Below, in pieces: positions 36,450 to 46,125 of a stretch of 64,000 bases of DNA; positions within the stretch are counted from its first letter, which is position 1, and every line of letters begins with the position of its first letter. This stretch comes from an uncultured Vicinamibacterales bacterium. Its GTDB lineage: Bacteria; Acidobacteriota; Vicinamibacteria; Vicinamibacterales; UBA8438. The stretch is from the NCBI GenBank assembly GCA_958295905.1, contig OY282382.1, forward strand, positions 5,876,367 to 5,940,366. The letters are read 5' to 3'. The translations under genes were made by a program, and so were the position numbers. A model generated the notes under the pieces. That model did not search any database. It was not told the origin of the DNA and saw only the letters and a list, made by a program, of their open reading frames with translations.

Positions 36450-39400
36450 ATGATTGGTTGCGCGTCGCGGAGAATCGCAACGGTGATCGTTCTCGCCGCG
36501 GCGCTGGGAACGACCGTCGCCGGCCGGGCGCAGAACGCCACCACCGGGACGCTCGGGGGCGTCGTGCGCGACGCGCAGATGGGGGTGCTGCCCGGCGCGG
36601 GCGTCGTCGCGGTCCATGCCCCGACCGGGACCCGGTACGAGGCGTTCACCCGAGCCGACGGGCGGTTCGACCTGCTGAACGCACAGGTCGGCCCCTACGA
36701 GCTCGAGATAACCCTGAGCGGCTTCAGCGCCCGGGCGCTGTCCGGCCTCGTCGTCACTCTCGGCGAGGCCACCGAGGTCCCCGTTGTCCTGCAGCTCGCC
36801 ACCGTCACCGAAACGGTGGAGGTGCTCGCGGAGGCGAGCAGCGTGTTCTCGCCGGCGCGGTCCGGCACGACGGCCGGCGTCGAGTCCGGCGTCATCGAGA
36901 CCCTGCCGACCCTCGATCGCAGCCTCCAGGACTTCGCCCGCACCAACCCCTTCTTCGTCAAGACCAGCCGCAACGCCGACTCCGAGAGCTTCCTGAGCGT
37001 CGCCGGGCGGAGCGGCCGCTACAACAACATCCAGATCGACGGCGCCGTCAACAACGACCTGTTCGGACTTGCCCGGCAGGGAACGCCGGGAGGCCAGGCC
37101 AACACCCAGCCGATCAGCCTCGACGCGGTCAGCGAGCTGCAGCTCGTGGTCGCACCCTACGACGTGCGCCAGAGCGGCTTCTCGGGGGGCGGCATCAACG
37201 TCATCACCCGCAGCGGCTCGAACCGCTTCAGCGGCACCGCCTACGTCTACAGCCGCAACCAGGGCCTGGTCGGGCGCGGCGTCGACGACGCGCCCATTGC
37301 GACCTTCTTCGACCGGCAGCACGGGGCGAGTGCGGGCGGCCCTCTCGTCCGGAACCGCGCCTTCTTCTTCGCCAACATCGACGTCCAGCGGCGGGAGACG
37401 CCGGCCGGCTACTCGCTCGACGGGGCGTCGGGCGTCGACTTCGGGCGGCTCGCCGAGGGACGGCGCATCGTCGACGTCGCGCGCAACCGGTACGGCTACG
37501 ACATCCCGGGCGGCTTCGGCGAGATCATCCGCGGGAACCCCAACGACAAGATCTTCGTGCGGTCCGACCTCAACCTCCCGCCCTCCCACCGGCTTTCGGT
37601 TCGGCACAACCATGTCGGCGCCACCGCCGACGTCGGCTCGCAGTCGAACGTCCGCTACCGCTTCAGCGACAACTTCTACCGGTTCGAGAACCGGACCGAC
37701 TCGACGGTCGCCCAGCTCAACAGCACGTTCGGCGCCGCCTTCAACCTCGCCCGCGTCAGCTTCCAGCGGATTCGCGACCGCCGCGGACCGCGGACCGCCC
37801 CCTTTCCGCAGGTCACCATCGACCTCGAGGGCGGACAGGAGATACGGTTCGGCACCGAGCAGTTCTCGACCGCGAACGCCCTCGACCAAGACATCATCGA
37901 GATCCACAACGACCTCACCTGGGTAAGGGGACGGCACCAGCTCACGATCGGCACCCACAACGAGCTCTTCCGGTTCCGCAACCTGTTCATCCGCGACAGC
38001 TTCGGCGTCTACGAGTTCACGAGCCCGGCGCTCTTCGCGCAGGGGCTGGCCCAGTCGTACAGCTACAGCTTCCCGCGCACGGCCGACCCGCGGCAGGCGG
38101 CCGAGTTCCGGGTCCACCAGCTCGGGTTCTACGCCGGCGACCAATGGCGGGTCCGCGACAACCTCACGGTCACCTACGGCATCCGCCTCGACGCACCCGT
38201 CTTCCCCGACACCCCGGCGGCGAACCCGCTGGTCGAAACGCTGTACGGGCGGGCCACGGACGTGGCGCCGGCGACCCGGAACTGGTCGCCGCGCATCGGC
38301 TTCAACTACGACCCGAGCCCGCAGTCGCGGAACCGTCGACAGGTGCGGGGCGGCTTCGGCCTGTTCCACGGCCGCACGCCGTACGTCTGGCTGTCGAACC
38401 AATACTCGAACACCGGGAACGAGTTTCAGCGGATCCGGGTGTTCTTCGACCCCGACAACCGGATTCCGTTCTCTGCCGACCCCGACGCCCAGCCGACCGG
38501 CGTCGGCTCGGCGTCGACCAACGAGATCAACCTCATCGACCCCGCCTACCGCTTCCCGCAGCTCCTGCGCGGCAATCTCGGGTACGACCGCGACCTCGGC
38601 TTCTTCGGCTTGGTGGGGAGCGTCGAGCTGCTTTTCTCGAAGACCGTCCGCGACATCGACTACCGCGATCTCAACCTCGCCGCGAGCGGCGCCGCGCCCG
38701 ACGGGCGGCCGAAGCACGCCCGCCTACGCAGCGACTTCAGCAACGTCATCCTGCTCACGAACACCGGGCAGGGCGGCAGCTGGAGCTTGGCGGCGAAGCT
38801 CGACAAGCGGTTCGGCAACAACTGGTTCCTGAGCGGATCGTATCTCTACGGCGAGTCGCGGTCCGTCAACGACGGCGGGTCGAGCCAAGCGACCTCCAAC
38901 TGGCGTAACAACTACCACGACGGCGACCCGAACGCGGCGCCCCCGGCCGTGTCGAACTTCTCACCGGGCCATCGGTTCAGCCTGTCGGGCTCGTACCGGA
39001 TCCCCGCGGGGCCGGCCGGCGTCACCCTCGCCGCCTACTACGACGCCCAGCAGGGCCGCCCCTACAGCTACCTGGACGGAAGCGACAGCAACCGCGACGG
39101 CACGCGGGGGAACGACCTCCTCTACGTCCCACGCGACGCCGCCGACGTCATCGTCACCAACGGGACCCTCGACGACCTGATGCGCTTCCTGTCGGCCGGC
39201 TGCGACGTCATGCCCGGAACGATCGTGCCGCGGAACGCCTGCCGCGGCCCGTGGATCTACACGCTCGACCTCCACCTCGGCGTCGACTTTCCGCGGGGAC
39301 CGAACGAGGTCGAGGTCTTCCTCGACGTCCGCAACCTGCTCAACGCGTTCGACGCGGGGAACGGCCTCGTCGAGTTCGCCTTCTCCCAGAACCTCCAACC

Positions 39401-39554
39401 CGTCCGGTCGAGCGTCGACCCCGAGAGCGGCCGCTACGTCTACAGCCTCAACACGCCGGCCCGGCCCGGATTCACCGGCGACCGCTTCGCCCGCGACGAT
39501 CTCCGAAGCCGGTGGCAGGCGCAACTGGGAGTGCGCTACTCGTTCGGGCGGTAG
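36450..39554 (+). CDS. Oar-like TonB-dependent outer-membrane receptor
   Basis: 1034 residues. Signal peptide (TVIVLAAALGTTVAGRAQ), a carboxypeptidase regulatory-like domain at about 32-115 (TGTLGGVVRDAQMGVLPGAG), a plug with NIQIDGAVNNDLFGLARQGT and GFSGGGINVITRSGSNRFSG, then a long beta-barrel with Oar-type blocks (GGPLVRNRAFFFANIDVQRR, FYAGDQWRVRDNLTVTYGIR) ending VRYSFGR. These receptors import large substrates using TonB energy. GGAGGTGTCGGAG directly precedes the ATG. No TonB or substrate gene is nearby. The sequence GTGCGCTACTCGTTCGGG, which encodes the end of the protein, recurs 140 bp further on. Confidence 0.9.
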   Translation: MIGCASRRIATVIVLAAALGTTVAGRAQNATTGTLGGVVRDAQMGVLPGAGVVAVHAPTGTRYEAFTRADGRFDLLNAQVGPYELEITLSGFSARALSGLVVTLGEATEVPVVLQLATVTETVEVLAEASSVFSPARSGTTAGVESGVIETLPTLDRSLQDFARTNPFFVKTSRNADSESFLSVAGRSGRYNNIQIDGAVNNDLFGLARQGTPGGQANTQPISLDAVSELQLVVAPYDVRQSGFSGGGINVITRSGSNRFSGTAYVYSRNQGLVGRGVDDAPIATFFDRQHGASAGGPLVRNRAFFFANIDVQRRETPAGYSLDGASGVDFGRLAEGRRIVDVARNRYGYDIPGGFGEIIRGNPNDKIFVRSDLNLPPSHRLSVRHNHVGATADVGSQSNVRYRFSDNFYRFENRTDSTVAQLNSTFGAAFNLARVSFQRIRDRRGPRTAPFPQVTIDLEGGQEIRFGTEQFSTANALDQDIIEIHNDLTWVRGRHQLTIGTHNELFRFRNLFIRDSFGVYEFTSPALFAQGLAQSYSYSFPRTADPRQAAEFRVHQLGFYAGDQWRVRDNLTVTYGIRLDAPVFPDTPAANPLVETLYGRATDVAPATRNWSPRIGFNYDPSPQSRNRRQVRGGFGLFHGRTPYVWLSNQYSNTGNEFQRIRVFFDPDNRIPFSADPDAQPTGVGSASTNEINLIDPAYRFPQLLRGNLGYDRDLGFFGLVGSVELLFSKTVRDIDYRDLNLAASGAAPDGRPKHARLRSDFSNVILLTNTGQGGSWSLAAKLDKRFGNNWFLSGSYLYGESRSVNDGGSSQATSNWRNNYHDGDPNAAPPAVSNFSPGHRFSLSGSYRIPAGPAGVTLAAYYDAQQGRPYSYLDGSDSNRDGTRGNDLLYVPRDAADVIVTNGTLDDLMRFLSAGCDVMPGTIVPRNACRGPWIYTLDLHLGVDFPRGPNEVEVFLDVRNLLNAFDAGNGLVEFAFSQNLQPVRSSVDPESGRYVYSLNTPARPGFTGDRFARDDLRSRWQAQLGVRYSFGR

Positions 39555-39688
39555 ATAGTACCGGTCGGCGGGTCGCAGGAGCATCCTGCGGGCGCATCTC
39601 TGGGCCGTCGACCGGCGGTAGACAGGTCTGCGGGTGAGTACGCGCGCAGGGCTCCGCGGCGTAACCGGGGGTGCGCTACTCGTTCGGG
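39531..39688 (+). repeat. Duplicated 3' end of the Oar gene
   Basis: GTGCGCTACTCGTTCGGG at 39531-39548 (codons for VRYSFG, with the R codon and stop following) is repeated exactly at 39671-39688. The 122 bp between do not repeat. Confidence 0.7.
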
Positions 39689-39714
39689 CTGACGGAGTTC
39701 CCGGCGCGTCAACG

Positions 39715-39905
39715 CAGGCGCCGAAGGGGCGTCGACTGGACGATCTGATCGCCGCCAACCGCCGGGCGGTCTACGACATCGCCGCCCGGACGGGGTCCGA
39801 CGAGGCGGACCGGACCGGGCGGCGAAAGCCGCGTTCGGAAAGCTCTCGGCGGGGGCGAAGACAGAGCGGATCGACCCCGAAGCCGGCCCCGGGAAGCGGG
39901 GAAGC
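39715..39905 (+). pseudogene. Frameshifted remnant of a YdbL/DUF1318-like gene
   Basis: RRLDDLIAANRRAVYDIAAR reads in one frame and AAKAAFGKLSAGAKTERIDP in another, joined near 39815. Together they match the order of the DUF1318 (YdbL) C-terminal half (VxxINAxRRxxYxxxA, then LAxxKLxxxAxPGExV). No start codon or signal peptide is left. The 603-bp region 39555-40157 contains no intact gene. Confidence 0.4.
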
Positions 39906-40019
39906 CGCGAAGTCGAGATTCTCATCCGGACGTCGCCCACTTGGTGACTGTTCCCGGAACCGGAAAACGGGGACGAACCCGCCCGGCGGCTCGCCGAGCT
40001 CGCCGCCGACACCGGCGTT

Positions 40020-40074
40020 GCCGGGTACGAATGTCGAGGTCGTCGAGCAGCGCCTCGGGCGCCGCCCGACCGCT
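40020..40074 (+). repeat. 55-bp dispersed repeat, copy 1
   Basis: GCCGGGTACGAATGTCGAGG onward matches 43521-43575 in the same orientation with about five differences. Both copies lie in gene remnants on either side of the GT-C gene. Confidence 0.7.
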
Positions 40075-40157
40075 GACCCAAGTCTGCCACCCCGTTCGCC
40101 GGGTTCGCCAGCCACCGATCTGACGCCGATCGCCGGCACCGTTTTCGAACACCCCGT

Positions 40158-42560
40158 TCACCGTGCGGCGTTCCCGTCATCCGCCGGCCCGACAACCTCG
40201 AAGCTGCCCTCCCAGATCGTCTCGCCCTCGCCGATGAACTGGCCGGTGCGGATCGCGGCGATGGTGTAATCACGCACGGGCAGCTCCCGCCTGGCTACGC
40301 AGACCCGCCCATCGAGAAGGTCGTTCCTCAAATCAAAGTTGAAGCCGTCGAAGCCGTACTGCTTGCGATGGCTGGGGAGGTCGTTCATGTCAACCGGGTC
40401 CAGATGCACGAAGAACGTTGGTTCAGCATCCTCCAAGCTGCACGGGTCCTTGGCATAGATGAGGCTGTCCTCAACGAGATACACGTCCCAGTCGGAGCGG
40501 ATGACCGGCGGGCTGTTTCCGATCAGTCTTGCCACGTAATCGCCCATCGGCGCTGTTTCGATCCTGACCGTCGGGAGCGCATTGCGGGGCAGCACGAACG
40601 CGGCCACGCACAACCCCGTTTGCGTTCGCGTCCAGACTTTGGCGACCGTTTCCTCTCCTGGGCCAACCCACGACAACACTATCAACTCGTTCGGCGCGCA
40701 ATTCCTGACGAACGCCTGCGTCAACCGGCCGTTCACGATCAGCCCGATGCCATCCGACTGGTGGTCGAAGTGGGGTTCAATCCTCTCCCAAGTCATGGCG
40801 ACGGTATTTTCATCTGCCGGCAGCCCGCTGGGCTGTAGTTGGAGTTCCACTCCATTAAGGACACTTGAGCGCCCGATGACGGCAAAATGAGTTATTCCGA
40901 ATTCTCGATAGAGAGGAGTGAGTTTGTCATGTCCGTCTCTGTCCGCTCTGTCCGCTCTGTCCGCGTTTGCCGCGTGGAAATAGTCATAGGAGTTGACCAA
41001 GCCGTCCAGGTTCACCACTGGAGAGCGCGAGAAGTACCCGATGGTGCCGCCCATGTCCCACGCCCCGAGCACGCTGTCCTCGGGAAGCACGCGATTCATG
41101 AGCTGCGTACCTCCATAAACAGCTTCAGTCCATTCGTTGTTGGAAACGGCCTTGATCCGTTTGTCGTCAGTTCTGGTTGAGTCACTAATCGCTTCAGCAC
41201 GCTGAAATGGCTCGGTGAAATCGGCCTTGGCAAACAGGAAGACCGCGGCGGCAATTACAATGCCCACGCTCAGAACGTTTGCCGCCCAAGGCGACCTCGG
41301 TCCGATGAAACGGCGGATGAAGTAAACGGCGACGTAACCTCGTACGGGAACGATCAGCGTCATCAGCAGGTACGCCGGGACAAAATACCAAGGCCAAGGC
41401 CCCAAGGAAGGGTGAATTGTGAGAACAGTCTGCGCGAATTTAGCCAGATGGCCGGCCGCCAAACTGAACACGCCCACCAGAAATGCCAGCTGCAGCCAGT
41501 CCTCCCGACTCCGGGAGCGGCGGGCGAACCACCAAACGAGCAGGACATAGAAGCAGACCTCCAGCGCGACCAGCAGCTCGTAGTCGAAGGCGGGAAGATG
41601 AAGGATGTCCCGGAAGTTCTGAACGAAGCTGTACCCGCCTTCCCGCCCCCACCGGGCTTGCGACCACATCTGCTTGGTCGCGCCGCTCACGGGCGTCACG
41701 CCCCCGAAGACGGTACCGTTATATGCGAAGTACACGAGGATGCCGGCGACCGCGCCCAGTAGTGGTGCGACGTGTTCATCGCGGGCACGGAATGGCCAAC
41801 CCCTCCCGGGGGTGCCGAGGCCCTCTCCATCTCCCTCGACAGGGGGGGGTGATTCACGCCTCGACCACTCGACGAAGCACAGCGCCGCGGTCGCCGCCAG
41901 CGATATGGCGATGTACTCCAGGCGCACCCAGGGCAGGGCAAAGGCGACCGCGGCCAGCGGCCACTTCCACCGCGCCGGGTTTCGCGCAAAGAGACAGACG
42001 GCCAGAATGAACAGGCCCAGCATGAACAGCGCCGCCGCCGCTTCCATTCCTGCAATCATGAAGGGGATGTGGTAGAGCATCGGCAGCGCGGCGAACATCA
42101 GATACCACGGCATGCGCGCCAGCCGGGCGGCCGCGGCGGCGAGGGCCACGCCGCCGGCAACCAGCATGATTTCGAACGCCTTGATGGCGAACAGCGCGGC
42201 TTCCTTGTCGAATACCCAGTAGAACGGCGTGGTCAGAAGCAGCCAGATCGGGTGGTATCCGTTGGTGCGCGTGATGCCGCCGTCGAAGGTGGAGAACTTC
42301 CCCTCGGCCAAGTTGCGGGCGATCTGGAAGTAGTAGAAGGCGTCGTCGTGCGTGTTGGAGATAAGGTTGATGAGGTCGAAACGGTCGAGCATGTACCAGG
42401 CGAACCCGGCCCCGTAGGCCAGGACGCCCCCGATGAACAGGACGAACAGCGCGTTGCGCGGCCGGGAGAAAGCGTTAACCCCCCGATTCAGACAGCGGGC
42501 GGCCAGAGCGCGCCAGCGACCCATCGGCGCGGCGAAATCCGGCGCGGTCAGCGTATTCAT
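40158..42560 (-). CDS. Large GT-C type membrane glycosyltransferase-like protein
   Basis: About 800 residues with some 11-12 transmembrane helices in the first 500. A periplasmic-loop acidic motif after the first helix (ISNTHDDAFYYFQIARNLAE) is the DD/DxD signature of GT-C enzymes, which use lipid-linked sugars. The C-terminal 300 residues form a soluble periplasmic part (VNLDGLVNSYDYFHAANADR, then LPSHRKQYGFDGFNFDLRND). Base composition is visibly less GC-rich than the neighbours, and both flanks hold gene remnants and repeats, suggesting acquisition. The start is the ATG at 42560; an in-frame TTG at 42581 would add seven residues. The sugar and acceptor are unknown. Confidence 0.8.
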   Translation of the reverse strand: MNTLTAPDFAAPMGRWRALAARCLNRGVNAFSRPRNALFVLFIGGVLAYGAGFAWYMLDRFDLINLISNTHDDAFYYFQIARNLAEGKFSTFDGGITRTNGYHPIWLLLTTPFYWVFDKEAALFAIKAFEIMLVAGGVALAAAAARLARMPWYLMFAALPMLYHIPFMIAGMEAAAALFMLGLFILAVCLFARNPARWKWPLAAVAFALPWVRLEYIAISLAATAALCFVEWSRRESPPPVEGDGEGLGTPGRGWPFRARDEHVAPLLGAVAGILVYFAYNGTVFGGVTPVSGATKQMWSQARWGREGGYSFVQNFRDILHLPAFDYELLVALEVCFYVLLVWWFARRSRSREDWLQLAFLVGVFSLAAGHLAKFAQTVLTIHPSLGPWPWYFVPAYLLMTLIVPVRGYVAVYFIRRFIGPRSPWAANVLSVGIVIAAAVFLFAKADFTEPFQRAEAISDSTRTDDKRIKAVSNNEWTEAVYGGTQLMNRVLPEDSVLGAWDMGGTIGYFSRSPVVNLDGLVNSYDYFHAANADRADRADRDGHDKLTPLYREFGITHFAVIGRSSVLNGVELQLQPSGLPADENTVAMTWERIEPHFDHQSDGIGLIVNGRLTQAFVRNCAPNELIVLSWVGPGEETVAKVWTRTQTGLCVAAFVLPRNALPTVRIETAPMGDYVARLIGNSPPVIRSDWDVYLVEDSLIYAKDPCSLEDAEPTFFVHLDPVDMNDLPSHRKQYGFDGFNFDLRNDLLDGRVCVARRELPVRDYTIAAIRTGQFIGEGETIWEGSFEVVGPADDGNAAR

Positions 42561-42731
42561 GTCGTTCAATGGATACTCCAAGCGCGCGCAGATGGTCGGG
42601 GGTTACCGCCGTTCGTAGATCCGCCCGAGGCCGCTCTTCGCTCTCCGTCGCCGGATTCGGCCGTCCTTCGACCATAACAGCTCGAGGTGGAAGTCCTCGG
42701 TGTTCAGATGGCTGGCTGAAGGGGCCGGGTC

Positions 42732-43399
42732 TCACCAGACACGAGCGCGCATTGTCGACTCATCGAAGATCCGCCCCATGATCCGGCCGGCACCGTCACC
42801 ACGCCGGCATGCCCCCCCGCCGCCGCCCACATCAGGGCCGTCTGCCCCCCGCCGGCCGCGGCGTCGACGTCGGCGCCTGCGGCAATCAGCCGCCGGACCA
42901 CCGCGACGCTCCCCGAACGCGAGGCGGTCATGAGGGCGGTGCCGCCGGCGGGCCGGACGAGGTTCGGGTCGGCCCCCGCCCGCAGCAGCCGCCCGACCAT
43001 CGGGGGCGCTGCCGTTCTCGCCCGCGAGCATCAACGGGGTGACGCCGAGATCGTTGGCGGCGTTCGGGTCGGCGCCCGCCTCGAGCAGCAGGTCGGCCAT
43101 CGCCGCGTCGTCGCGGTGCGCCGCCCACGCGAGGGCGGTCGCGCCGTCGGCCTGCGGCGCATCGACGTCGTGCCCCTCGGCGAGCAGGGCGCGGACGGCG
43201 TCCCGGTCGCGGCCTTGGGCGGCCTCGGCGAGCCGCGGATCGCCAGGGGCCGGCCGTTCGGCGTTCTGCGCGGCGACGGCGCGGCGGTCGGGGGCCGGAG
43301 CGCGGCCGGACCGGCCGCCCGGGAGACCGAAGCGGACGAGACCGCCACGGCGACGATCACGCCAAGCGCCGACGGCAGTGCGCAGGGCCGCATGAGCAT
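42732..43399 (-). pseudogene. Broken ankyrin-repeat gene
   Basis: A start with signal peptide is present (MLMRPCALPSALGVIVAVAV). Ankyrin repeats then appear in a second frame (LAEAAQGRDRDAVRALLAEG, ADGATALAWAAHRDDAAMAD) and, after an extra C in a C-run near 43005-43010, in a third (MVGRLLRAGADPNLVRPAGG, QTALMWAAAGGHAGVV). Two frameshifts and a lost C-terminus mark it as a pseudogene, a fourth member of the secreted ankyrin family. Assembly errors could explain one homopolymer shift, but not the truncation. Confidence 0.75.
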
Positions 43400-43520
43400 G
43401 GAATCTCGTGAATGCTACTGCACCCTCGGCGCATGTGCCAGCCGGGAGAGAGCATCCCACGCTGACTGCGCGGCTAGTGCGCCGTCCCTCAAAATCCATT
43501 CAAGAAGTCCCTGGGCGGGT

Positions 43521-43575
43521 GCCGGGTACGGATGTCGAGGTCGTCGAGTAGCGCCTCGAGCGCCGCCCAACCGCT
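43521..43575 (+). repeat. 55-bp dispersed repeat, copy 2
   Basis: Matches 40020-40074. The 304-bp region 43400-43703 otherwise contains no intact gene; a 15-bp piece of the 172-bp element end (GCATCCCACGCTGAC) lies near 43454. Confidence 0.65.
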
Positions 43576-43703
43576 CGGGGTCGCACGAGCGGCCCGCGGA
43601 TCGCGACGCATCCGTTTCTCCGGGTCCATTCGACGACCACGCCGAGCGTATAGGATCAGAAGCGGATGTCGCTGACGCACGCCATGGCGGAGACTCGCAA
43701 TCC

Positions 43704-44549
43704 ATGAGCTCGCCCGGACCGCCGTCCCGCGCGGACGGCCGGCTCGCGGCCGGGGCGCGCCGGGTGGTCGAGACCGCGTGGTTCCGGCACGGCGTCACCG
43801 CCGTGATCGTGACCAACGCCGTCGTCATCGGCCTCGACACGTCGGTCGTGCTGGCCGCGCATTTCGGCGACGCCTTCGCGTGGGCCAGCCAGGCGTTCCT
43901 CGCCGTTTTCGTGATCGAGGCGCTGTTCAAGATGGCCGCGGTGTGGCCGCGGCTCCGGGACTACTTCGCCGACGGCTGGAACGTCTTCGACTTCACGGTC
44001 ATCGCGGTCAGCCTGCTGCCGAGCACCGGCGAGCTGGCGACCCTCGCCCGGCTCGCGCGCCTGTTCCGCGTATTGCGGCTCGTGTCGGTGCTGCCCGAGC
44101 TGCGGCTCATCGTCGCCACGCTGATCCGCTCGGTGCCCGGGATGTTCAACGTGCTCGCGCTGATGTCGATCGTGTTCTACGTCTACGGCGTGGCCGGCTA
44201 CCACCTGTTCCGCGACGTCGACCCGACGCACTGGCGCACCCTCGGCATCTCGCTCCTGTCGCTCTTCCGCATCGTCACCCTGGAGGACTGGACCGACATC
44301 ATGTACGCGGCGCTCGACCACCACTGGTGGGCCTGGGCGTACTTCGTGAGCTTCGTCGTGGTGGGGACGTTCGTGGTCATCAACCTGTTCATCGCGGTGG
44401 TGATCAACAGCCTCGACGAGGCGAAGCAGGATCGGCTGCAGGAACTCGCGGCCCCCCCGACCCATGCCGAGCTGCTGGCGGAGCTGTCCCGGACGCGGGA
44501 CGCGCTCGCCCGGCTGCAGGACCGGCTGGAGCGCGGGGGGCGCGGCTAA
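43704..44549 (+). CDS. Single-domain voltage-gated cation channel (BacNav/CavAb-like)
   Basis: 281 residues with six transmembrane segments. S4 (111-135) has arginines every third residue: R116, R119, R122, R125. The pore helix and filter (LLSLFRIVTLEDWTD) place TLEDWTD at 192-198. NaChBac has TLESWAS at this place; the two extra acidic residues here resemble the calcium-selective engineered CavAb filter TLDDWSD. S6 ends VVINLFIAVVINSLDEAKQ. The C-terminus (AELLAELSRTRDALARLQDR) is a four-helix-bundle coiled coil as in BacNav proteins. Homotetramer in the inner membrane. The ATG at 43704 follows GCGGAG at 12 nt. It stands alone, with repeat copy C 37 bp after the stop. Confidence 0.88.
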   Translation: MSSPGPPSRADGRLAAGARRVVETAWFRHGVTAVIVTNAVVIGLDTSVVLAAHFGDAFAWASQAFLAVFVIEALFKMAAVWPRLRDYFADGWNVFDFTVIAVSLLPSTGELATLARLARLFRVLRLVSVLPELRLIVATLIRSVPGMFNVLALMSIVFYVYGVAGYHLFRDVDPTHWRTLGISLLSLFRIVTLEDWTDIMYAALDHHWWAWAYFVSFVVVGTFVVINLFIAVVINSLDEAKQDRLQELAAPPTHAELLAELSRTRDALARLQDRLERGGRG

Positions 44550-44586
44550 ATGGACGGCGGGAACGCAAGACGCGCTCCCCAGCGGC

Positions 44587-44634
44587 CCGTCACGTCATAA
44601 GTTTCGGACAGACGGACTTGGGTCGAACGATGTA
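44587..44634 (+). repeat. 122-bp dispersed repeat, copy C (5' part only)
   Basis: Starts CCGTCACGTCATAAGTTTCG and follows copies A and B to GATGTAT, then diverges. It lies 37 bp downstream of the channel gene. Confidence 0.7.
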
Positions 44635-44680
44635 TAAACACCTCCGGGAGGCGGCGCCTCCCGCACGAGGCGGCGCCGCT

Positions 44681-45787
44681 CTACGGCGCGGGCTCCTGCT
44701 CCCGCGGCCCGTAGTCCCGGCTGAACCCGTTGCGGCTGTTGGTGACCGTGAACGACCCGTCCCGCCGGGCCGAAATGCGGATCCAGTGCGCCTGACCGCT
44801 GTGGACGGTCCGGCCGTCGGGCAGTTCGACGCCCTCGTCCAGGTTGGCGATGAACGCCTCGGGCGCGTTGCCGCCGCCGGCGGGGATGGCGTAGTGGTTC
44901 TGCCAGATGTCCGGCGGCGCCGGGGCGGCCCGCAGGATGTCGAACGTCTGGGCGGCGCCGCCCTTGCGGGGGCCGTTGTTCATGACCGCGGCCCGCGGGG
45001 CGATGGCGTGGACCAGCGCCTCCGAGCCGGACGTCTCCGAGCCGTGGTGCGACACCAGATAGAGGTCGACGACGCCGACCCGGTTGTCCGGGCACATCAA
45101 CGCGTGCTCGCGGTTCCAGTTCAGGTCGCCCATGATGACGGTGCGGAACCGGCCGAAGCCGATGAACGTGCTGACCGACTGGTCGTCCTCGGCGTTGCCG
45201 TAGCGGCTCGTGATGTCCTCGCCGTGAAAGGTGAACCCGTCGCAGAACGGATTGGCGCCCCCCGCGCCCGGCAGCGGCGCATCGAGCTGGGCCCCGCCCG
45301 ACGCGATGATGCGGACGTCGAGGCCCTCGACCGGCACCCGGTCGCCCGGCGCCGCCACCACGTGCCCGCCGCCCCGCCGCAGGTCGGCGTACTGCGCGAA
45401 GGCGGCGAGCGGGCGCCCGCCCTCGTCGACGGTCGTCCCGTGGTCGATGAAGGCGCCGATGGGCAGCCGTTCCGCGAGCTGGTGGGCGCCGCCCATGTGG
45501 TCGCCGTGGAAGTGGGTGACGATCAGGTGGTCGATCCCGGTCACGCCGGCATCCGCCGCGGCGGCCGCGATACGGTCGGCGTCGCGCCCGTCGAAGCCGG
45601 GCCACCCGGTGTCGACGAGCAGCGACTCGCCCGACGGGGCGACGAACAGCGTCGCCTCGCCCCCCTCCACGTCGACGACGTAGATCTCCAGCGTGTCGTC
45701 CGCCCGCTCCTGGGCTGCCGGCGCGGCCGGAAGAACCGCGAGGCTGAAACCGAGCGCAAGACCCGACAGCATGCCGGCAAGTCGCAT
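44681..45787 (-). CDS. Secreted metallo-beta-lactamase-fold hydrolase (ComEC/Rec2-like)
   Basis: 368 residues with signal peptide (MLSGLALGFSLAVLPAAPAA). The MBL signature THFHGDHMGG (H92, H94, D96, H97) is followed by a second metal-site Asp in RTVIMGDLN and a His pair in VSHHGSETSGS, the arrangement of ComEC/Rec2 C-terminal domains. Free-standing secreted members are thought to be nucleases or phosphodiesterases. GAGGAG lies 8 nt before the ATG. No competence gene is adjacent. The 172-bp element lies upstream of it. Confidence 0.86.
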   Translation of the reverse strand: MRLAGMLSGLALGFSLAVLPAAPAAQERADDTLEIYVVDVEGGEATLFVAPSGESLLVDTGWPGFDGRDADRIAAAAADAGVTGIDHLIVTHFHGDHMGGAHQLAERLPIGAFIDHGTTVDEGGRPLAAFAQYADLRRGGGHVVAAPGDRVPVEGLDVRIIASGGAQLDAPLPGAGGANPFCDGFTFHGEDITSRYGNAEDDQSVSTFIGFGRFRTVIMGDLNWNREHALMCPDNRVGVVDLYLVSHHGSETSGSEALVHAIAPRAAVMNNGPRKGGAAQTFDILRAAPAPPDIWQNHYAIPAGGGNAPEAFIANLDEGVELPDGRTVHSGQAHWIRISARRDGSFTVTNSRNGFSRDYGPREQEPAP

Positions 45788-45953
45788 CGCGTTCACTCCT
45801 CTGGTGCAAAGTAAGGCGTAATCAACCCTGAACCGCCTCCCGCCCGACGACGGCCCGCCGCCGAACCTCTCTCCCGCGGGCCGGATCGGACGCGCGGAGT
45901 CCGAAGCCTGATTATCCTCCATCTCCCGCGCCACTCCTGCGCCACCTGGCACC

Positions 45954-46125
45954 CAGGGGCATCCCACGCTGACGGCGCGTGACGGCTTGCCCCCGATTCG
46001 AGGGGTCGCCACCGTCTTGCCGACCGGCGGCGCCGCGTGAGACCCACGATTCCGCACGTCGGGAGCCCCAGGACCCGCCACGATGCTGCCTGCGCACGGC
46101 GGTGGCGGGGCATGGGATGATCCTG
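45954..46125 (-). mobile_element. 172-bp inverted-repeat element, copy 2
   Basis: Reverse-oriented match to 11130-11301 along its full length. Its ends on the + strand are CAGGGGCATCCCACGC and GCATGGGATGATCCTG. No clean target duplication is seen. Confidence 0.78.
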
